From Kudoa neothunni (taxonomy: Eukaryota; Cnidaria), in NCBI GenBank assembly GCA_964304625.1, contig OZ199839.1, positions 248,001 to 312,000 of the forward strand: a DNA stretch of 64,000 bases. Direction: 5' to 3'. This document shows, one piece after another, positions 49,210-58,201 of the stretch (the stretch's first letter is position 1; each line of letters opens with the position of its first letter). The notes under the pieces were generated by a model. The model had not been told where the DNA came from and did not search any database. It saw only the letters and a list, made by a program, of their open reading frames with translations. A program made the translations under genes and the position numbers.

Positions 49210-51014
49210 AAATATGTAGTCTTGAATACATTAGTTTGTAGTGTTATGATAGAAATCTACGTTCAGTGATGTTGTGTATCGTATTTTTTAACATAACAAG
49301 TTAACTCGATTGTAGTCAAGAAATTTGTTATAAAAATAACGAGTTTAAAACCTTTTTTTTTCTTACTAAAAATCCCTAAATTCTTTCCCTAAATAAATAA
49401 AATACGGAATTATTTTTTTAGGTCGAAATTTCTAAGAACTAATATTTTTGAAAATATAATCGAATTTAAAATTAAACATTATTTTTTGAGATTTTTGGAA
49501 ATCATTTTATTGGATGATTAACCATAAACTTAACTACAATGGAAATAAACGAGATTTAAAATAAACAAATAATTAAATCTTTCACAATAAATTAATTGAC
49601 GTTTTAGAACTTGATGAATATAGTAAACTTGAGGCGATTGACGAAATATTTTCAACTTCAGAATTAAATAATGCCATTAGTTAAATCAAAAATTTTCTTC
49701 TAAAACAAAATAAATACGGAGTTACTTGAATTATTGCCTGTTATAATCTAAGATGATTATAAAAACAACGAACTCGGCACTCTAGATTAGAGCAATTTAT
49801 TTGAAAAATCAATTAAATATTTGCGTTCGCGCAAACATATACTGATCCTAAAAAATTACGAGAGATTGAGAACTTCCTGCATGTGGTAAAATTAGTCATA
49901 TTTAGGTTGTTTTTATTGTAAAGAAGTTGTATGCTTAAAAAGTTTCGACAAACGACTTGTAGCTTTTAACCATTAAATTCCTAAATTTTTTGTCGGCCTG
50001 AAAATAATTATACTACGTAAAAATGAATAGTTATAACGATTTAAAAAATTAAAATCCTAAGAAAATTTTTCTATTAGCAATTATCATCCAATTACAAGAA
50101 AAATGAAAATTAAATATAAATCCTATTCATATCCACCGTAGCCTCAAGAAATTTCGCAATAAATTTTAAATTCATCGAGAATTTATTTTGTGTCATTGTT
50201 ATAAACAACGACGAAATAATAATCTAAATGCTTACATCACTTAATTTTTTTGTGAACGCGCGCTAATATTGATAACAACTCCTCATGTTTTAAATTGTTC
50301 AATTTCTAAGTATATCTAAAACTGAAGCTCCTAAATAATGATACAGCATATTGAATTGTAATATGATTATTTTTTATCCTGAAGTATATATATATATATA
50401 TAATTACGAAATATTATCATATAAATCATTATTTGATAATACGCAACAATAATTTATGCTTAACTTTACTTATTGAAAAAAAATTCAAATATGTTAATTA
50501 CTGTTTTTAAACTATTAAAAATTGTATATTTATCAATTATCTTTTATAATAATTATTACGATTATAATTAAAAATTAATTACATTCTTAATAATAATGCT
50601 ATCATTAATTTTTAGTGCGTTTTTGTTATACTTCAACGAAAATATTTTTAATTTGTTCTTAAATAGATACAAATCACTATAATATTTATATTTTAAATGC
50701 ACTTTGTGGAAAATATAAAAATAAATCTCCATGGAGTTGCAATCTTTCCTTGTTAATTAAAATTTAAGACGAACATTGGACAAAAAAGGCTTAAAAAACA
50801 AAACTATTTTACTGGAGGAGGCATTCGTTAAGTTATTCTTAGAAAAATGATTAAACAATTGCAAATAAACTGCTGTAATAACTTCAACAATTCGTAACAA
50901 GATAAATTAAATAATTATTGTATATTTTGCCATAAAGAACTCAGGCCTTTTTTTATTCTCACAAATCACTTCGGATGTGTATTTATTCATCAAATATATA
51001 TATGTATACATATA

Positions 51015-52247
51015 CAGTAAGGTCTCAATATTGCGAGGCTCGATATAGGGTAGTCGATATTTTTTCAAATTTCTGTAACCAACATTGCAACTTTTGGGAT
51101 GTATATAGTCTTCTACTCTAGCTTTATGCGAAATAACATATAAAAAATGCTTTTTTGTAAAATTCAAGGTCTTACTATTGACAGTGGTTACTTCAAAATT
51201 TAATCCGATTAATCCACTAAATTACACATTCGAACATTCGGTATTGCGAAAGAAAAAAGAAATTATGTTAAAGAATTGGAACTATTCAATATTATGATTC
51301 AACTACCTCAATCTGAGAATCCAAAAAGTTACTCTATATCGCCGTAGAATATCACGAATTCTGTTATTATGAGTTTTTTTCAAATTAAAATTAGTTATTC
51401 ATCTCTGAATAGAATTTTATCTAATAAATCTGATATGATGAACTCTAATGGTGTTTCTTTCAGTAAAGGAATTACAAATAAAAAATACATCCAACTTCAA
51501 TTTGCGTTATATGGCAGGACTGTGTCAGAACACCAAAAAAAGACAAATATTCTAGTTTATCACTGAGAAGGCCAAAATTTTTGCTAGCGATCTCAGATCA
51601 CTGGTTTAAGTGGAGCAAAAGGTTTCCAGAAAAATTTTACGATTCTCCGTTGTTTAAAAATTCACTTTCCTTGGAGAAGGAGGGAGAAGTTGATGATAAT
51701 ATTGTCAATGACTAGATAATCCAATTTAATTAGGCAAAAAATAGATATGAACAACGAAACATATTAAATCTTGGTGAGATCGCTCTTTCCTAAAAAGTAT
51801 GCACCCAACAAACATATGGTATAAAGAAGGAGTTGAATTTTCGAGGAAATGAAACAACCAGAAAACCTGTAATAGAATTATAGAGTGCTAAATTTGTAGG
51901 AATAAAATATCCACATAATTTCATTGGTAAATTTAATGGGACACCCTGTTTTAAAGGAATTTATGAATTTTCTGTTAAATATTAACTATCAAAAAAATGG
52001 TTGAATGTCTTCAACTAACTGTTTGATATTTTAAAAACTGTTGACCAAAAATTCGCGTAAGATGAAGAAAAGTTCGTATATTATTAGATCGATGCTTTTC
52101 ACATCTTTAATTTAACAATTCGTACAAAATGGATAATTATTTCGTTAAAAAATAATATATTTATTCTCATGACTCAAGCGCCAATATTCTATATTAGGCG
52201 GTAAAAGCTCAGATCCCGATTTAGTGCGCAATATCGAGACCTTACTG
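51015..52247 (+). mobile_element. pogo/Tigger-like DNA transposon, decayed
   Basis: The left end reads CAGTAAGGTCTCAATATTGC and the right end, reverse-complemented, CAGTAAGGTCTCGATATTGC. TA dinucleotides flank both ends (51013-51014, 52248-52249), the target site of Tc1/mariner/pogo elements. At 1233 bp, it contains a degenerate CENP-B-type DNA-binding region. The good terminal repeats against a ruined interior suggest moderate age. Confidence 0.75.
51369..51715 (+). pseudogene. pogo-like transposase remnant (CENP-B-type DNA-binding region)
   Basis: The frame from 51369 contains YSSLNRILSNKSDMM, resembling the helix-turn-helix SxxxRxLKNKxxI of pogo proteins. It is followed, after a frame change, by ITEKAKIFASDL and DHWFKWSKRFPEKF, matching the second CENP-B-type helix block (EKAxxFAxxL....WxxxFKxR). 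No DDE domain survives. Several stops and shifts are present. Confidence 0.55.
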
Positions 52248-53837
52248 TACATATATTCTCCATTTCAAGTTATAATTAAGTTTCGCGCAATATTTAAATT
52301 TATGATTTCAGCTTTGTTGAAAGAAACGATGGAAACAGTCAATTTATTTAACCAAACTAAATTGAATTCAAATTTAAAAATAGCTATTAAATCAATACAA
52401 TTTTATAACATCGTTATCGTCCATAAAAGTAATTTTTCGAACAGTAGAACTATTATTAATAATCCTCTCTGAAATCTCACCATATTTTTTTTGTTTAGAT
52501 GTGTCGTTATTGGATTAAAACTCATGATTATTTCATTATCGATAATATTCGAAATTCCTTAAAATTATAATATTAAATAATCTTTCTCCATTTTCCATAC
52601 TGATTCTTAGCATATGTAGATACATCACTTGAAGTAATTTTAAATTTTATCTACAATTTAATGAAAAATCTCAACTACATATGTAATCTCTAATATAATT
52701 AATATGCTCATGACCAAATCATGAAAAAAGTGATGCGGTCACGAAACGGTGAAATAATTAGCAAGTAAAATCCGTCCGAGTTGAGAGGTAGGAGGTTGTA
52801 GATATAACAAAAAAATTGTCATAGCAGCAACTAAACCGATTCGCGAAATTTACATCCACTTTGGTAAATACAAATATGCGAACTAAGGCACCTGTTTACA
52901 CAAAATTTTGTTTAAAGATTAGCCTTCTCTGTTTAAAGCTTAACTATTGCTGTACCCTTACGGATCTCCTGAGTTATATTCGAGGTGTTATATTAACGAG
53001 GATTACGACTTTAACCGAACTACTTACCATTAGAGTGGTTTTCGTATTTTGAACTTATTGTTGAGTTCTCTATAGTTTAGAAAAAAACAACGATTAATTC
53101 TATGTGTGATTGTAGTTGTTATGACAAATATATTCGTCAATTCCTACTTTAGAATTTTCATTCAAATCAAGAATGGGTAATTTGTGGGAATGACAACCGG
53201 TTGTTATACTCTAATGTTTTTACAATATTATTATCAAGTAGGAGTTAAGTTATTGCCTTGTATTTGTTTCTATATCACCTATATCACATGATGTTCAATA
53301 TCAGGCAGATATTTACATAAAGCATTGATATCAACAAGCAATCCAATCGAGTTTATTTTAGGGGGCTTCTAGGTACCAAACTTTAAATGTTATGACTGGA
53401 TAGATCTCAACAAATAGCACTAACTATAAACTAATATTATGTTTAATTGGTGCAATTTAATATTAAGTGAAACCATTAGCTGTGGATCACAAGACGCCAC
53501 AATCATACACAGGATTACTACAACACAAATAGTCATCATAATAGGATCTCGATTTATTCCGAAGGTAGGTATTGCTGTAAAATTAGGATTTTTTGAGGTT
53601 TTTTTTGGTGGTTTATATGAGAACGTTTGTGTTGATGGATTTGTGGAATTATCACCACATACGAGTTCATAAAACCCGATCTCACGCTACCAACAATTTA
53701 TAATCCACCCTATCAATCACATTGTTATACTGATCTGCTTTGGATACTGTGAGCGACTGTGCGAGTTGCTGTCGTGTCATTAACCCACAGGCGTAATAAT
53801 ATTCAATTAGTGTAGAGAAAATTCAACCACCCCAACC
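52248..53837. other. Gene-poor stretch upstream of NAA10
   Basis: No recognised gene. An open minus-strand stretch at 53690-53420 with two N-glycosylation motifs and a hydrophobic segment is noted in the findings. A segment near 52985-53030 resembles pogo-type sequence but has no partner. Confidence 0.4.
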
Positions 53838-54517
53838 ATGCCTATTATTATCAGAAGAGCTGTTATCAATGACTTGGTAGATATGCAGCATATGAACATT
53901 ATGTGTCTTCCTGAGAATTACACGATGCGCTACTATTTGTATCATCTTTTGACATGGCCTGAACTCTCGTTTGTTGCGTACGAAGGCAAAGATAAAATTG
54001 TTGGATATGTGTTGGGAAAGTTGGACGACGATGATACCATTGATAGTCATCCTTCTCCTTCCAAACAAAAAATTGTGTTGGGTCATATCACCAGTTTAGC
54101 TGTTAAATTGTCATATCGGAAGTTGGGCATCGCGAAAGCATTAATGGATTTTGTTGAAAGGCAAATGGCAATGTTGTACTCAGCCACACATGTCACACTA
54201 CATGTCAGGGTTGGTAACAGTGGTGCGTTGCATCTCTACCGCAAATCGTTAAAATTTCAAGTAACCCCTACTCAGATTCTATAGATTCTATAGATGTTAT
54301 GTTATGGTGGGGATGTTTCTCACATTTTGTCCTTTAGGTTAAAGCTGTCGAAAACAAATACTATGGAGACGGTGAAGATGCATACATCATGGAAAAACCC
54401 CTCAATCGCCAATTTCATATTGATTTCTATCAATACACACTGCTAAGGGCCAAAGAAATCCACCAGAAGGTGAAAGAAGCCTTCATGGTTGATCACCTTA
54501 GCAAGGTGGTGTTCTAA
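53838..54517 (+). CDS. NAA10: N-alpha-acetyltransferase 10, NatA catalytic subunit
   Basis: Exon 1 (53838-54260) and exon 2 (54338-54517) join in phase 0 across a 77-nt intron to give 200 aa. NAA10 is the GNAT-fold catalytic subunit of NatA, which with NAA15 acetylates N-termini of nascent Ser-, Ala-, Thr-, Gly-, Val- and Cys-starting proteins at the ribosome. Diagnostic segments are MQHMNIMCLPENYTMRYYLY, KIVGYVLGKLD, HITSLAVKLSYRKLGIAKAL (acetyl-CoA-binding R-x-x-G-x-A as RKLGIA), VTLHVRVGNSGALHLYRKSL and KYYGDGEDAYIM. Between KLDDDD and HITSLAV there are about ten more residues than in human. The variable acidic tail of human NAA10 is absent, replaced by a short Lys-rich end. Confidence 0.95.
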
Positions 54518-54852
54518 TTGGTTGTTCATGTTTTATTTCTATATGAATTTATTTTTTGAAAACTAGATCATATTTTTATGTATATAAATGTTTATTGGGG
54601 CTGTTCTTTAGTCGCTTTACGTTTTTTCGCATATCACAAAATTCTTTCAATCTTGCGGTCTATTTAAATGTAGAGTACTATTGAGCATTGTTGAGCGGCA
54701 TGAATAGACTCTTAAATTTGAACCGTTGAACCTTTTGGAAATCCATATAGAATGGAATAATCTGCTTTAAAATTAACTTTAATCGTTGGATTTTAATAAA
54801 TTAAGAAATAGTATTTTGATTAATTATAGCTGCTAAGCTGATTGTTGTATAC

Positions 54853-55456
54853 CAGGGACGGACAGTCATGCTAAACTGGAAAGAGGGTTGGAAAGTATTT
54901 AAATACTTTAGAAGTAATAAATTTTTCATAATACAATTAAAAATTGGCTTAGTAAATTTGCATTTTGATATTCAAAGAAGTACCGTTTTATTGTAGTGCG
55001 AGAAAAATATATCTAATATCTGGCATCTTTATGAGAAAATGAGTAGTTTTATTTGAAAATACGTATGATTTTATTGATGTTGAATTTAAACTTTTACATA
55101 CCTTAATGATGGGACGAAATCGTAAAGAACAATAATTAAACGTTTCCGTTCGCCACAATAAGACCAGGAACAATCAATAAAAATAAGTAAAATTTGTTTG
55201 AGGGAATATTTTATCTTTATTTTGGTTTTTACACATTTATGTTTAGAAAAAAATGGATTATATTTAATTAACTTAGTTTACATTGCTATTTAGCTACTTT
55301 TTGTGCTGAGAAGATCGATTCCGAAAAATGAAGAAATTCTACAATTACTGTCTAATAAAAAAACTGTTGAACTTTATCGTTGATCTCCTTGGTGGGCCGG
55401 ATGAGGAAAACCCTCGTGTCAAATTTGGCCTGCGGGTCAGTCGTTGTCGTCCTCTG
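54853..55456. mobile_element. Non-autonomous hAT element
   Basis: The left end reads CAGGGACGGACAGTC and the right end, reverse-complemented, CAGAGGACGACAACG. Flanking 8-mers TTGTATAC (54845-54852) and TTATATAG (55457-55464) match at six positions. It is 604 bp with no transposase. A short GC-rich segment (GGGCCGG, GGCCTGCGGG) near the right end is typical of hAT subterminal sequence. Confidence 0.6.
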
Positions 55457-55690
55457 TTATATAGGATAATTGTTCTTTTTGATTTAAAATGAGAGCCAAT
55501 GTAAAAATCTTCAAAGTAATAACTTGTAATCGGACTGATTTTTGTATTTATTAATGAATAATTTTAATGTAAAATTATACTAATAAAATATATATCAACG
55601 AAGAATATATTTTTTTGTTGGGCAATAAGAAACCAATTTCACGCACTTTTTAAAAACCTATTTGAGTAGAATATTGATTGACATAAGAAA

Positions 55691-55691
<1 letters not shown>

Positions 55692-55725
<34 letters not shown>
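55692..55725. repeat. (TA)n microsatellite
   Basis: About 17 perfect TA units. A separate (ATT)n tract of about eight units follows at 55795-55818. Confidence 0.95.
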
Positions 55726-55730
<5 letters not shown>

Positions 55731-55914
55731 AGTGTTCGTGTTTGTATTGTACAAATCTTCGCCTTATACAGACTTCTTCATGATCATTTGAGACTATTAT
55801 TATTATTATTATTATTATACTTTAAAAAAATACAAAATTAACTACTAAATTATAACTGAACTTTCTAATTTTTTATAAAGTGATGAATTGATAGTATAAA
55901 ATTTTTGGAGGTAG

Positions 55915-56178
55915 ATTAACGCTGACGATATTAAGATTACTTTATCATGTGAATTTCAATATAATACAGTGATAAGCTTAGATAACTTTTATTTTCCGCC
56001 GCTAATACAAGTACAGAATTGTGATATTTTTTTTTATGAACATAGTGAAGACATTTTAGAACGTCTTCACTTGCGTAGGCCAGGACGGCGGGGTAAACAA
56101 TCACATGTTATTCATACGGGAGATTAATTCATTTGGAAAAATTACTTTCATTGCACTTTTAGTTTTGGCAGAAAAGGT
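55915..56178 (+). pseudogene. Coding-like exon, family not recognised
   Basis: After an AG at 55913-55914 the frame is open for 70 codons to TAA 56125-56127, then stays open in the same frame to 56263. It encodes NADDIKITLSCEFQYN, then VQNCDIFFYEHSEDILERLH and RRPGRRGKQSHVIHTGD. The TAA lies inside a potential 56-nt GT-AG intron (56107-56162) with a good pyrimidine tract, so it may be intronic. A second coding-like stretch (KSTRGESKEDRYTTVYSINT) follows a further acceptor near 56332. These look like exons of a real or recently broken gene, but the exon chain could not be closed and no ATG was found. Confidence 0.3.
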
Positions 56179-56936
56179 GTTTATTATTTTTTTATGGATT
56201 TAATTGAAATTAACATATTTTCTTTACGTAAAACACTGTTTACAAAGTTTAGATCAATGGGTTAATCGGCGGGTTACTTAAAGCGATTAAAACTTCAAAC
56301 AAGTTTTAAGAATTTTTAATTTTTAAATGTAGATAAAATCCACTCGTGGTGAAAGTAAAGAAGACCGGTATACTACTGTTTATTCGATTAACACTGTCGT
56401 CAAAGGAACGATATTGTGATTAAAATTTGCATTTATTACTTTATTCGGCGGGTCAGTTTGAAGATTATTTTTGTTCTTCCAAGTTTTTCTAATCAAATCA
56501 ACCCGCATTGAATCGAAGCGGAGTATTTCGATGCAACTAAATTTTTTTTACCTAACACGATTGTCGAAAGGATAATATTAAAAACAAATTATGAGGTTAT
56601 ATTGTTCAGCCAGGGGTGATATAAAGGGATTTATATTGTTTAATTCATCATGATATTTCTTTTTAATTTAATTTAACTCGTTCCCCGGCAAATTCCAGGT
56701 TTTCGCTCTAGTCTATTATATAAAGCAAACCGGAGATCCGTGTGTGTACACGCATTTTTTAATCTTTATAGAGAGACATATCGCTCCATTTTAGCAAACA
56801 TGTGGGAAGATAAAATTTTATTTTAACACAGAAAAATACTTAAAAAATCATAAAAGATGTGCTTCCTACAAAATGACTAAAAACATTTTCACGTGGTATG
56901 ATTTGAGGATTTATGCAAACATATAGATTAAAGTTC

Positions 56937-57236
56937 GGGAACCTTTTTTGGTGGGAGAGCCATAAAGGCCACGTATTTTTTAAACATAATTCCACGAGAG
57001 CCATACCATGTGTTAGCTGCATGCATAGAGGCCATATTATTAAAAGCTACGCTATATATCGAACTAGGAATACTAAACGGTTGATTACTAATAATCACCT
57101 TGGTAACACCATGTGTTTTAAAACTAAAAATAGAAATGCATATGCAGGTTCTATGTAATTCCAACATTTTAAACTAAAACAAATCACTAAATTATTTTTA
57201 ATTGTATTTTTACGCTATTACTAATCAAAGAAGAAT
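56937..57236 (+). mobile_element. hAT-like terminal fragment
   Basis: AGTTCGGGAACCTTTTTTGG followed by TGGGAGAGCCATAAAGGCC is characteristic of hAT left ends, which usually start CAGGGGTTCGGGAACC. The opposite end is not clear because a SINE is inserted at 57250. Similar sequence may resume after 57730. Confidence 0.4.
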
Positions 57237-57249
57237 ATTTCTCATCATC

Positions 57250-57717
57250 TTTTATCTTTTTTTACAAGGTAAAACCCCTGGCGCAACTTATTAGATGGCG
57301 GAATTCTGGTTGGTCAGACCTCCTCCATAACGCTGTAGGCACCGCAGGATGTAACATGAAACCCCGTCCCTTATCTTTATGCGGTAGTGTAGAACTTTAA
57401 CCCACTAAACATCCTCGTCTCAGGGCGACCACCACCTCACACCCTATCCCTTTAAGGACGTTGGCTCTGTGAGGCTTGCAAATTACTTGCCTTTCGATGA
57501 GTTCCCGAGATTCCGACTCCTATTCACGCGGATTTGGCTGCTGATGCACCCCACCTCACCGCGAGCGTACACTATAACCACAGCTCCCCAAACGGGGGAT
57601 AGAGACCCACTGACACGGAAGTAGTAGTCTAACCACAGGCGGATTCGAACCCTTTACCACAAGGTACCACAAGGTTCTGAGCCCGAGTGTCACACCAATG
57701 TGCTATCTGTCCTCGGC
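57250..57717 (-). mobile_element. tRNA-derived SINE, complete
   Basis: A 468-bp GC-rich element on the minus strand is bounded by an exact 13-bp direct repeat ATTTCTCATCATC (57237-57249 and 57718-57730). Read on the minus strand, it starts GCCGAGGACAGATAGCACAT. It has a polymerase III A-box-like TAGCACATTGGTG (57705-57693) and a perfect B box GGTTCGAATCC (57651-57641), and ends in an A-rich tail. This is the layout of a tRNA-headed SINE mobilised by a LINE. The exact duplication and intact promoter suggest a young insertion. The body shows no similarity to the rest of the window. Confidence 0.85.
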
Positions 57718-57872
57718 ATTTCTCATCATCAATGCGACTTAGGGTTTTGCAGACGACTTCGTAGTCTGGTTAATAAGTAGTAAGATTAAACTTCATGCAG
57801 GCTTTTAGATATCCATCGCTTAAATGTCACCGTAGATTTGTCTTAATATCTTTTAAATGTAGAAAGGCTGCT

Positions 57873-57894
57873 CACATACATACATACATACATA
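57873..57894. repeat. (CATA)n microsatellite
   Basis: Five tandem CATA units just after the SINE/hAT region. Confidence 0.85.
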
Positions 57895-58201
57895 ACTATA
57901 TTAGATTCTAATATAATATTATATTATTATGAGCTATAGATCGCGATAAAATATGACAAAACATATAGTTTGAGGGTATGTCATGCTCAATTAATGGCTT
58001 ATTCCAAAGAATTTATGAAATTTTAGAAAAAGAGATTTATTTTTGTGTTGTAACTTTTTAGAATGAATAAACTATATCTATGAAAAAATCGGTCGAAAAA
58101 AGTCACGACACCATGCCGAATTTTGGTAGTTTGTAAATACCCCATTACCCAGAAATTTAGTAATAAGAGAATAATTTAAGTTTAAAGGAAGTCCAACATA
58201 T

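Larger units (their letters stand above)
47828..51014. other. Long AT-rich stretch with transposon scraps
   Basis: No recognised gene. It contains a lone pogo-type terminal sequence (48111-48122), an ATG-less open stretch (49003-49209) and (TA)n tracts near 50385-50402. Confidence 0.45.

Noticed and set aside
52861-53052. 63-codon frame rich in Leu/Thr
   Set aside because: It overlaps sequence resembling pogo-type repeats (ATATTAACGAGG) and shows no protein signature.
57641-57651. A tRNA gene on the minus strand (perfect B box)
   Set aside because: It is the tRNA-derived head of a SINE: body, A-rich tail and 13-bp target duplication are present and the cloverleaf is not complete.
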